DNA from: Mycolicibacter heraklionensis
GTDB taxonomy: Bacteria > Actinomycetota > Actinomycetes > Mycobacteriales > Mycobacteriaceae
Assembly (NCBI RefSeq): GCF_019645815.1
Contig: NZ_CP080997.1
Location: 2,298,880-2,362,879 of the forward strand
Direction: 5' to 3'
Length of the DNA: 64,000 nt
Made by a program: the position numbers and the translations under genes. The notes under the pieces are model-generated. The model ran no database searches. It had not been told where the DNA came from and worked only from the letters and a program-made list of their open reading frames with translations. Positions 36,242 to 43,257 of the stretch are shown here, piece after piece. The stretch's first letter is position 1, and every line of letters starts with the position of its first letter.

Positions 36242-36582
36242 ACTAACAGCCGCCCGACAGCCGATTCACAGCGTAACGACCGCTTGTCCGGGTTGACGCT
36301 TACTGGTACCGATGCCACCATTGCGCAGGTAAGGGGGCCGGTGCTTTCGCCCGGCCCAGTTGGTCTCTGTCGGTGTCAGGAGGTGAGGACGAGAGTTGTG
36401 TCCCGGCGATAATGCCCGCTCGGAGTTGGCGACTGTTTGGTCCCGATCCGGCTCCGGCACCGTTTCTGTTACTTGAACCATGTTGCGCTGAGCACGCTCC
36501 GGTACGACGTCGTCACGGGGCCCCTGTTCGGCGCAGCCGGTGAGCGTCGGCCATCCGGCCGGCATTCTTGGAGGAGGGCCCC
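36242..36582 (+). promoter_or_regulatory. Leader/intergenic region before the second PE-esxM-esxN module
   Basis: The 341-bp region carries a 7-bp-arm hairpin (GGGCCGG / CCGGCCC, 36335-36357). A strong AGGAGGTGAG Shine-Dalgarno-like element follows at 36378-36387, and then TTG (36396) or GTG (36398) codons. The TTG frame runs 26 codons to a TGA at 36474-36476; the GTG frame stops after four codons. The AGGAGGTGAG block and its next 25 bases resemble the M-box leader at 37979. The PE gene follows with its own GGAGGAGGG ribosome-binding site. Confidence 0.5.
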
Positions 36583-36882
36583 ATGACTTTTGTGAACACC
36601 CAACCGGAGGCGCTGACGGCGGCTGCGGGCAATCTGGCCGCCATCGGTTCGGCGCTCAGTGCTCAGAACGCCGCGGCGGCAACGCCGACCACCGGTGTGG
36701 TTCCGGCCGCTGCTGATGAGGTTTCGGCACTGACTGCTGCGCAGTTCGCCGCGCACGCCAGCATGTACCAGGCCATCAGCGCCCAGGCGGAGGCCATCCA
36801 CCAAGCGTTCGTGGCCACCTTGAACACCAGCGCCAACACCTACGCAGCGACCGAGGCGGCTAACGCCGCGTCGGCCGGATAG
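36583..36882 (+). CDS. PE family protein (PE18/PE19-like), second copy
   Basis: A 99-residue PE-only protein ([18 protein letters not shown]) with YAATE as the secretion signal, about 81 of 99 residues identical to the PE at 27676. It starts at the ATG preceded by GGAGGAGGG; the frame is open 15 bases upstream without a better site. It heads the second PE-esxM-esxN module downstream of eccA5. No PPE gene is adjacent in the module. Confidence 0.92.
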   Translation: MTFVNTQPEALTAAAGNLAAIGSALSAQNAAAATPTTGVVPAAADEVSALTAAQFAAHASMYQAISAQAEAIHQAFVATLNTSANTYAATEAANAASAG

Positions 36883-36935
36883 TTCCACATACCGTTAAGT
36901 TCCAACAACTTTCGCAGATCGAGGAGAGAGAAATC

Positions 36936-37232
36936 ATGGCAACACGTTTTATGACTGATCCGGACGCGATGCGTTCGATGGCGGGCCGTTTTGATGTGCA
37001 TGCGCAGACGGTGGAGGACGAGGCGCGTCGGATGTGGGCGTCGTCGACCAACATCTCCGGTGCTGGCTGGGGTGGTCTGGCGGAGCGGACGTCGATGGAC
37101 ACCATGGGTCAGATGCAGACCGCGTTTCGCAACATCGTGAACATGCTGCACGGGGTGCGGGATGGGTTGATTCGCGACGCGAACCACTACGAGCAGCAGG
37201 AAGCTGCTTCTCAGCAGATCCTGTCGAGCTAG
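36936..37232 (+). CDS. esxM: WXG100 protein EsxM (ESX-5), copy 2
   Basis: The encoded 98-residue protein is identical to copy 1. The DNA differs at only three positions, all synonymous (two in the codons after the conserved serine-glycine near the W-x-G turn, one near the 3' end). A GAGGAGAGAG ribosome-binding site precedes the ATG. Recent duplication or gene conversion with copy 1 is indicated. Confidence 0.95.
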   Translation: MATRFMTDPDAMRSMAGRFDVHAQTVEDEARRMWASSTNISGAGWGGLAERTSMDTMGQMQTAFRNIVNMLHGVRDGLIRDANHYEQQEAASQQILSS

Positions 37233-37246
37233 AAGGAGAACCGCAG

Positions 37247-37531
37247 ATGTCGATTAACTACCAGTTCGGTGATGTGGATGCCCACGGTGCGTTGATTCGT
37301 GCCCAGGCGGCGTCGTTGGAGGCTGAGCACCAGGCGATCGTGCACGATGTGCTGGCTGCCGGTGACTTCTGGGGTGGTGCGGGTTCGGTGGCGTGCCAGG
37401 AGTTTGTGGCGCAGTTGGGCCGCAACTTCGCGGTGATCTACGAGCAGGCCAACTCTCACGGTCAGAAGGTGCAGTCGGCCGGCAACAACATGGCCAACAC
37501 CGACGCCTCGGTGGGCTCCAGCTGGGCCTGA
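37247..37531 (+). CDS. esxN: WXG100 protein EsxN (ESX-5), copy 2
   Basis: The encoded 94-residue protein is identical to copy 1, with a single synonymous DNA difference (GCC to GCG in VACQE). The start is the ATG 14 bases after esxM, with the same GAAGGAGAA site. It closes the second module and is followed by an intrinsic terminator. Confidence 0.95.
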   Translation: MSINYQFGDVDAHGALIRAQAASLEAEHQAIVHDVLAAGDFWGGAGSVACQEFVAQLGRNFAVIYEQANSHGQKVQSAGNNMANTDASVGSSWA

Positions 37532-37549
37532 GCGCCTCGCAATTCGCAG

Positions 37550-37595
37550 CGCGGCAGCACACCCGATCCACGGGTGCGCTGCCGCGTTTTGCTTT
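37550..37595 (+). terminator. Intrinsic terminator after esxN copy 2
   Basis: A 16-bp stem with loop ATCCA and one A-C mispair relative to copy 1 is followed by TTTTGCTTT. The T-tract is absent from the paralogous hairpin at 28747. This copy therefore looks like a functional intrinsic terminator. Confidence 0.78.
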
Positions 37596-37686
37596 ACGTG
37601 GACTGCCTATTTCGGCCGAGCACAAGCGTTTTCACCTCCAGTGCGTCAGGATCTGCGATAGACCGTCGGCGGCCCGGCGATTCGGA

Positions 37687-37718
37687 TTGACCCTGCCACC
37701 CCACTGGTGCACTATGGT
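37687..37718 (+). promoter_or_regulatory. Candidate promoter of the M-box transcript
   Basis: A TTGACC -35-like hexamer (37687-37692) lies upstream of CACTATGGT. With TATGGT (37713-37718) as -10 the spacer is 20 bp; with CACTAT it is 17 bp. Transcription would begin within about 10 bases of the aptamer. Confidence 0.45.
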
Positions 37719-37726
37719 TAAGCAAG

Positions 37727-37903
37727 CACCTCGTTAGGTGAGGCGTCTGCACGGATATAGGCCACTGACCCCGAACGTCGAAAGACGCCCCGGGTCAGGA
37801 CAGCTCCTCCCGGATTAAGGGTTGAGCCCAAGTGGCTTCCGGGTCTGCACATTTGCGCAGGCCAGGACACGCCGTGCAGTGCCGAAGCTCTGACGAGAGG
37901 GGT
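37727..37903 (+). ncRNA. M-box (ykoK) Mg2+ riboswitch
   Basis: The element begins with the signature CACCTCGTTAGGTGAGGC and contains the conserved downstream blocks: the GAAAGACGCC...GGGTCAGGA core, the GGATTAAGGGTTGAGCC stem and the closing GCCGTGCAGTGCCGAAGCTCTGACGAGAGG. These are the hallmark segments of the M-box aptamer that senses Mg2+. It lies upstream of a PPE gene and mgtC. In M. tuberculosis an M-box precedes the PE20-PPE31 cluster near mgtC. High Mg2+ is expected to reduce expression. Confidence 0.93.
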
Positions 37904-38344
37904 GCGGATCCCGGTTGTTGCCGGGTTACTTCACCTCGTCGTGCATACGTGCAGGCACCCGCGCGTGCCCAGGCCGAGAGGAGGTGAGAGCGACATTGAG
38001 TCCGAGTGATAGTTCCTATCCGAGATCGATGTTCGTCTCCTTCGATCTCGGTGCTGCTTTCACCATCTGATTCGCACCGGCGCTGAACTCGTCGACTGGC
38101 GTTCCCTCCCGCAGCGGAAGGCGCCAGGCTTCGGCATGCCCTGAAATCGATTGGTAGCTCGTCCTTCTCGTCGAGCAAGCAATCGACTTGGTATGACCGG
38201 CTCCGGTATGTCGCTATGACCGCTGTCCCGATTTCTCCTGCCGTCCGGAGCACGGCCGCAACACATATCGGGCATCGACCCTGCCTGCACATCCCCCTAG
38301 ACCAGCCATTCGTGGCCGAAAAACCACCAAAAAGGAGCAATGCC
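37904..38344 (+). promoter_or_regulatory. Expression platform and long leader between the M-box and the PPE gene
   Basis: Downstream of the aptamer are small hairpins (CCCGG/CCGGG at 37910-37925; GGCAC/GTGCC at 37954-37969). An AGGAGGTGAG element follows at 37979, then a possible short ORF and a 10-bp-arm dyad (CCGAGATCGA / TCGATCTCGG, 38020-38051). After 38071 no structure or gene is evident until the AAGGAGC ribosome-binding site of the PPE gene. No PE gene is present, unlike the M. tuberculosis arrangement. Confidence 0.55.
37996..38070 (+). CDS. Possible 24-codon leader peptide in the M-box leader
   Basis: A TTG at 37996 lies 11 bases after AGGAGG and opens a frame reading LSPSDSSYPRSMFVSFDLGA and on to a TGA at 38068-38070. 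An in-frame GTG at 37984 overlaps the Shine-Dalgarno element. The frame contains the 38020-38051 dyad, an arrangement in which ribosome position could alter RNA folding. Translation is inferred only from spacing. Confidence 0.4.
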   Translation: MSPSDSSYPRSMFVSFDLGAAFTI

Positions 38345-39544
38345 ATGGACTTCGGAGCGTTTCCGCCGGAAATCAACTCAGCACGTATCTACACCGGCCC
38401 CGGTTCGGGACCGATGATGGCCGCCGCGGCGGCATGGGACAAGATGGCCGCCGAGCTCAGCGCGGCCGAGTTCGCCTACCAGGGCGTCATCAACGGACTC
38501 GTCAGTGAAGGCTGGATGGGACCGGCCTCCAACGCGATGGCTGCCGCGGCCACGCCCTACATGGTGTGGATGGGCACTACCGCCGCCCAGGTAGAGCAGG
38601 CCGCTATCCAGGCCAAGGCGGCGGCCGCCGCGTTCGACGCGGCATACGCGATGACGGTGGCGCCGCCGCTGATCGTCGCCAACCGGTCCCAGCTCGCAGC
38701 GCTCGTCGCGACCAACTTCCTCGGTCAGAACGCTGCGGCGATCGCGGCCACCGAGGCGCACTACGGCCAGATGTGGGCTCAGGACGCCGCCGCGATGTAC
38801 GGCTACGCGGCAGCGTCGGCGGCGGCCACCAAGGTCACGCCGTTCAGCGCGCCGCACGAGGTTGCCGACCCCGCGGGGCAGGCCGCACAGCAGGGTGCGA
38901 CCTCCCAGGCCGCCGGCACAGCGGCTGCATCCAATGCCCAATCCGCCCTGTCGCAGGCGATGACGAACACACCGCAGGCGCTGCAAGCCCTCGCAACGCC
39001 GGTGGACGCGCCGACGACAGGCGGCGAAGTGATCAGTGCCGGGGATCTGGGCAACGCGATGACCAACCTGATGAGCAGCTCGTTCAGCCCGATGGGCCTG
39101 GCCGGAATCACGCAGGCCGGAGCGGACATCGCCGTCATCCGCGGTGCCGCCCTGGCTGCCGCCGACCCGCTGGGCCTGGGAGCAGTCGACCCGATGGACA
39201 TGCTGCTTCCCGGGATGCTCGGACCCGGCGGCCTGGGGGCGCTGGGTGCCGGGCTGCCCAACGCCGGCATCGGTGCGGCCTCGGCGAGCATGGGCCACGC
39301 AGCAGCAGTGGGGGGACTGTCGGTGCCGCAGTCGTGGGCCGCCGCGGTTCCGACGACCGCGGCTCCGGGGACCTCGGTCGCGGCCACCGGTTGGACGGTC
39401 GCCGCGCATGCACCGGAGCCCGGCGCCGCCGGGATGCCCGGTGTGCCGCTGGCCGGCGCCGGTCAGGGCCGCAACTACGGTTTCGCCGCTCCACGGTACG
39501 GCTTCAAGCCCACGGTGATGGCTCGGCCGGTGGTCGCGGGCTAG
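38345..39544 (+). CDS. PPE family protein (PPE-SVP subfamily)
   Basis: The 399-residue protein has the N-terminal PPE domain (MDFGAFPPEINSARIYTGPGSGPM, about residues 1-175) with the characteristic W-x-G turn (SEGWMGPAS). The C-terminal half contains the SVP motif GGLSVPQSWAAA near residue 325 and ends in MARPVVAG. Such proteins are exported by ESX-5 with a PE partner and EspG5. The AAGGAGC site fits the ATG at 38345. It is the first gene after the M-box and sits 21 bp before mgtC, as PPE33 does near mgtC in M. tuberculosis. Confidence 0.93.
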   Translation: MDFGAFPPEINSARIYTGPGSGPMMAAAAAWDKMAAELSAAEFAYQGVINGLVSEGWMGPASNAMAAAATPYMVWMGTTAAQVEQAAIQAKAAAAAFDAAYAMTVAPPLIVANRSQLAALVATNFLGQNAAAIAATEAHYGQMWAQDAAAMYGYAAASAAATKVTPFSAPHEVADPAGQAAQQGATSQAAGTAAASNAQSALSQAMTNTPQALQALATPVDAPTTGGEVISAGDLGNAMTNLMSSSFSPMGLAGITQAGADIAVIRGAALAAADPLGLGAVDPMDMLLPGMLGPGGLGALGAGLPNAGIGAASASMGHAAAVGGLSVPQSWAAAVPTTAAPGTSVAATGWTVAAHAPEPGAAGMPGVPLAGAGQGRNYGFAAPRYGFKPTVMARPVVAG

Positions 39545-39565
39545 CGGTGTGTCATCGTTGACGTC

Positions 39566-40276
39566 ATGCAGACGCTGAGCGTCGCCGAGTTCACGTTGCG
39601 ACTGGCTGTCGGGCTGGGCTGCGGTGCACTGATCGGGCTGGAGAGACAGTGGCGTGCGCGGATGGCGGGGCTGCGTACCAACGCGCTGGTCGCTGCCGGT
39701 GCGACGCTGTTTGTGCTGTACGCCGTCGCCGTGGAACCCAGCTCCACCCGCGTCGCGTCGTACGTGGTGTCCGGGGTCGGCTTCCTCGGCGGCGGGGTGA
39801 TCCTGCGCGAGGGGTTCAACGTCCGCGGGCTCAATACCGCGGCGACCCTGTGGTGTTCGGCCGCCGTGGGTGTACTGGCCGCGGCGGGCGACCTGGTGTT
39901 CGCGCTGATCGGCACCGGTGCGATCGTCGGTACCCACTTGTTGTTGCGGCCGCTGGGACGGCTCATCGACCGTGATCAGCACGTGGAGGAGGACGAACCG
40001 CAGTCGCCGTATGAGGTGCAGGTGATCTGCCGGCCGAAGTCCGAGAAGTACCTGCGCGCCCAGATCGTGCAACACACCGCCAGCAACGACCTGATTCTGC
40101 GGGGGATTCACACCGTTCGTGCCGGCGAGGACAACATCGCGCTCACCGCGTCCATGCTGTCGGACAGCCGGGCGCCGGACCGGCTGGAGCGCCTGGTCGC
40201 CGAACTGTCCCTGCAGCCCGGTGTCTACGCGGTGCAGTGGCACGCCGAGGATCAGTCATCGTTGTCGCCGGACTGA
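39566..40276 (+). CDS. mgtC: MgtC/SapB family membrane protein
   Basis: MgtC is a virulence-associated membrane protein for survival in low Mg2+ and in macrophages. The 236-residue protein (M. tuberculosis about 234) has a hydrophobic N-terminal half with the family motif GCGALIGLERQWRARMAGLRTNALVA, further helices (YVVSGVGFLGGGVILREG) and the conserved NTAATLWCSAAVG. A cytosolic ACT-like C-terminal domain follows. It is only 21 bp after the PPE gene, so it is probably under the same M-box leader. Confidence 0.93.
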   Translation: MQTLSVAEFTLRLAVGLGCGALIGLERQWRARMAGLRTNALVAAGATLFVLYAVAVEPSSTRVASYVVSGVGFLGGGVILREGFNVRGLNTAATLWCSAAVGVLAAAGDLVFALIGTGAIVGTHLLLRPLGRLIDRDQHVEEDEPQSPYEVQVICRPKSEKYLRAQIVQHTASNDLILRGIHTVRAGEDNIALTASMLSDSRAPDRLERLVAELSLQPGVYAVQWHAEDQSSLSPD

Positions 40277-40324
40277 TTGGTGGCCGTCGCGGTGTCTAGG
40301 CTGATGTTGCGGAGGTAGGAGACG

Positions 40325-41248
40325 GTGGACGCGATCGCGGGCGTGTGGTCGGTGCTGCCGGGGCCGATGCGGGACCCGGTTATATTCGCCGTGCCTTTTT
40401 TCCTCCTGCTGCTGAGTCTGGAATGGTTCGCCGCACGCAAGCTCGAACAGTCCGAAGCGGAGCGGGCGCCCGCCGGTGCCTATCGAACCCGGGACGCCTG
40501 GGCGAGCATCTCGATGGGCCTGGTGTCCATGGCCACTACCGCCGGGTGGAAATTCATCGCGCTGCTCGGCTACGCGGCGATCTACACCTATCTGGCGCCG
40601 TGGCATCTGTCGCCCACGCGCTGGTACACCTGGGTTATCGCACTCGTCGGTGTGGACCTGCTCTACTACAGCTACCACCGCATCGCCCATCGGGTCCGGT
40701 TGATCTGGGCGACGCATCAGGCGCACCACTCCAGCCGCTACTTCAACTTCGCCACCGCGCTACGTCAGAAGTGGAACAACAGCGGCGAGATCTTGATGTG
40801 GATTCCGTTGCCGCTGTTGGGTATTCCGCCGTGGATGGTGTTCGCCAGCTTCTCGGTGAGCCTGGTCTACCAGTTCTGGGTGCACACCGAACGGATCGAC
40901 AAGCTGCCGCGGGCAGTGGAGTTCGTCTTCAACACCCCGTCGCACCACCGGGTGCATCACGGCATGGACCCGGAGTACCTGGACCGCAACTACGGCGGAA
41001 TCCTCATCATCTGGGACCGGATGTTCGGCACCTTCGCTCCCGAACGGTTTCGCCCGCACTACGGGCTGACCAAGCCCGTCGACACGTTCAACATCGTGAC
41101 CCTGCAATTCCACGAGTACGCCTCGATCATCGCCGATGTGCGCAGCGCGACCCGGTGGCGCGATCGGCTGGGTTACCTCTTCGGGCCGCCCGGCTGGCAG
41201 CCCGTCGCCGCGGAAACGGCCGCCGCCTCGGCGCCGAGATTGCCCTGA
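40325..41248 (+). CDS. Sterol desaturase/fatty acid hydroxylase family membrane protein (Rv1814/Erg3-like)
   Basis: The 307-residue di-iron membrane oxygenase has the histidine motifs HRIAH (YYSYHRIAHRVR), HQAHHSS and HHRVHHG, spaced as in the ERG3/FA2H family. Several transmembrane helices are present (VIFAVPFFLLLLSLEWF; FASFSVSLVYQFWVH). It starts at a GTG. Position after mgtC matches the Rv1814 locus. The substrate in mycobacteria is not established. Confidence 0.88.
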   Translation: MDAIAGVWSVLPGPMRDPVIFAVPFFLLLLSLEWFAARKLEQSEAERAPAGAYRTRDAWASISMGLVSMATTAGWKFIALLGYAAIYTYLAPWHLSPTRWYTWVIALVGVDLLYYSYHRIAHRVRLIWATHQAHHSSRYFNFATALRQKWNNSGEILMWIPLPLLGIPPWMVFASFSVSLVYQFWVHTERIDKLPRAVEFVFNTPSHHRVHHGMDPEYLDRNYGGILIIWDRMFGTFAPERFRPHYGLTKPVDTFNIVTLQFHEYASIIADVRSATRWRDRLGYLFGPPGWQPVAAETAAASAPRLP

Positions 41249-41356
41249 CGTAATGAGGGCGCACCGGCGGGTGTTCGCCTAGGCTGACTAGCGTCGCATC
41301 CGAGCGACAACGCCCGACGAGTCAAGGTCGCGGCGTGCCGATAAGAAGGGGACAAC

Positions 41357-41917
41357 GTGGCACAGAGCTTGGGAGACACGCTCACTGCAGGAAAGAAGCT
41401 CGTCAAGGGCGAGTCGCTGACCTCCAACAACGGGGCTTACACCCTGACGTTGCAGGAGGACGGCAACCTGGTGTTGGCGGCGCGGGGCAAAGCCATCTGG
41501 GCGTCGGGCACCAACGGCAACGACGTGGTGCGTGCCGAGGTGCAGGCGGACGGCAACTTCGTGCTGTACACCGCCGACAAGCCGATTTGGCACACCGACA
41601 CCAAGGGCAAGAAGGACGTCAAGCTGGTTCTGCAGGACGACCGCAACCTGGTGCTGTACGCCGCCGACGGTGCGGCCTGGTCCACCAAGACCGAGACCGA
41701 CGCCCCGCCGCCCGAGGAGCCCAAGGCTGAAGAGGCTCCCGTGGAGGAGGCAGCAGCACCTGCGGCGCGCACGTACACCGTGGTCGCCGGTGACACCCTG
41801 TTCGCCATCGCCGAGCGGTTCTACGGCGACGGCAACAAGTACCCGCAGATCGCGGAGGCCAGCGGTATCGCCAACCCTGACCTGATCCACCCCGGTCAGG
41901 AGCTGACGATCCCCTGA
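41357..41917 (+). CDS. Bulb-type (mannose-binding) lectin domain fused to LysM domain
   Basis: The 186-residue protein has two parts joined by an acidic Pro/Glu/Ala linker (about residues 115-136). Residues 1-112 form a monocot-mannose-binding (bulb-type) lectin domain with repeated QxDxNxVLY-type motifs ([32 protein letters not shown]). The C-terminal 48 residues are a LysM domain ([32 protein letters not shown]). No signal peptide is seen. The GTG start has an AGAAGGGG site. The likely role is binding mannose-containing glycans and/or peptidoglycan. Confidence 0.88.
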   Translation: MAQSLGDTLTAGKKLVKGESLTSNNGAYTLTLQEDGNLVLAARGKAIWASGTNGNDVVRAEVQADGNFVLYTADKPIWHTDTKGKKDVKLVLQDDRNLVLYAADGAAWSTKTETDAPPPEEPKAEEAPVEEAAAPAARTYTVVAGDTLFAIAERFYGDGNKYPQIAEASGIANPDLIHPGQELTIP

Positions 41918-42033
41918 TCGCCGCGCAACGCCGACGCGGCGGCCCGGATCCCATGGGGCCGGGCCGCCGCGCTGTGCCGCGGTGGCGTGGTCGGGCCGGA
42001 CCGAAACCGGCCCTCAACGATAGGAGTCGACGG

Positions 42034-42708
42034 TTGCCCAGGCTCGTTGCGCGGGTGCTGGCGGTGCTGCTGGGGGTCGGTGCGACGGTTGCCGGCCCGG
42101 CGGTATCTCCGGCCCGAGCCGATCGGGTGCTGGTGTTCCCAGGGATGGAGATCCGCCAGGACACCCACGTCTGCACTCTCGGCTACGTCGATCCGGTGCT
42201 GCGGGTGGCCTTCACCGCCGGGCATTGCCGGGGGAGCGGTACCGTCACCGACCGGGGCGGGGCGGTCATCGGCAGGTTGGCGACCTTTCGCGACAACACA
42301 CCCAATGGTTCGACGGTCAATACCGACCAGGTGATTGCCGACTACGAGTCGATCGTGCTGGCCGACGATGTCGACGTCAACGACGTTCTGCCGGGTGGTC
42401 TGCAGCTGCAGGCCGGCCCGGACCACGTCCTGAACCCCGGTGAACCGGTCTGCCACTTCGGCATTGTCACCGGAGAGACCTGCGGCACCGTCGAACGGGT
42501 CAACAACGGTTGGTTCACCATGACGCGCAGTGTTCGCAGTCAGCAGGGTGACTCCGGCGGTCCGGTGTATGTCACGCGCGACTCCGGCCCGGCCCGGATC
42601 GTCGGGCTGTTCAACAGTGTCTGGGGCGAATTCCCCGCCGCGGTCTCGTGGCCAGCGATCTCCCAACAGGTCCGCGAAGACGTCGGCGTGCCGAACCCGC
42701 TGCCATGA
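42034..42708 (+). CDS. Secreted trypsin-like serine protease (Rv1815-like)
   Basis: The 224-residue exported protein has a signal peptide ([21 protein letters not shown]...SPARA). It shows chymotrypsin-fold motifs: His64 in FTAGHC and Ser174 in [11 protein letters not shown]; the Asp is probably in IADYESIVL. The frame is open upstream, but a TTG at 42034 with an AGGAG site seven bases away gives a normal signal peptide and a length close to Rv1815 (221). Its stop overlaps the next start (ATGA). Confidence 0.87.
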   Translation: MPRLVARVLAVLLGVGATVAGPAVSPARADRVLVFPGMEIRQDTHVCTLGYVDPVLRVAFTAGHCRGSGTVTDRGGAVIGRLATFRDNTPNGSTVNTDQVIADYESIVLADDVDVNDVLPGGLQLQAGPDHVLNPGEPVCHFGIVTGETCGTVERVNNGWFTMTRSVRSQQGDSGGPVYVTRDSGPARIVGLFNSVWGEFPAAVSWPAISQQVREDVGVPNPLP

Positions 42709-43205
42709 CCCCGACACCCCGCCCACCCATCCAGATCGCCTGGGTCACAGGAGATCTCGACGCCACCGAATCGACCCTGACCGCGTTGCTGGGTGTGCGG
42801 AAATGGGTCCGTATGCCGGGGGTGCACTTCGCCCCGGACACCTGCAGCTACCTGGGCGAGCCGGCGGATTTCGTCGCGGACATCGCCCTGAGCTATGTCG
42901 GAGACATGCAGTTGGAGCTGATCGCACCGGTGCGCGGGCGCAGCCTCTACGAAGACTTTCTCCGTTCCCGCGGGCCGGGCCTGCACCATGTCTGCATCGA
43001 GGCCCAGGACCCCGAAAACTTCGAGGTTATGCTGAACGACGCCGCCGAGCGGGGCGCCCAGGTGGTTGCCCGGGGCGTGATGCCCGGAGGCATGCATTTC
43101 GCGTACGTCTCAGCGCCGGACGCCGGCATCCCCTACCTGGAGATCGCTTACATCCCAGCCGAGATCCGGTCGGTCTTCGACTACATCAAACAGGAGCAGC
43201 GGTGA
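42705..43205 (+). CDS. VOC (glyoxalase/bleomycin-resistance fold) family protein
   Basis: A 166-residue protein with the vicinal-oxygen-chelate fold: [21 protein letters not shown] at the N terminus and [21 protein letters not shown] in the second module, with His and Glu (YLEIAYIP) as probable metal ligands. The substrate is unknown. It overlaps the protease gene by four bases and is 52 bp before the flavoprotein gene, suggesting an operon. Confidence 0.82.
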   Translation: MTPTPRPPIQIAWVTGDLDATESTLTALLGVRKWVRMPGVHFAPDTCSYLGEPADFVADIALSYVGDMQLELIAPVRGRSLYEDFLRSRGPGLHHVCIEAQDPENFEVMLNDAAERGAQVVARGVMPGGMHFAYVSAPDAGIPYLEIAYIPAEIRSVFDYIKQEQR

Positions 43206-43257
43206 GCACCGCAGCGGCGCCCAGGAGTAGCGCCGGCGACGAGGAGGAGTGGCGGCA

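Noticed and set aside
36396..36476. 26-codon TTG-initiated ORF before the second PE gene as a real peptide
   Set aside because: The competing GTG two bases on stops after four codons and the frame is not conserved with the M-box leader, so it is described only as part of the leader.
37795..38376. Minus-strand open frame in the M-box leader
   Set aside because: It runs antisense through a clear riboswitch and into the PPE start, and the product shows no recognisable motif.
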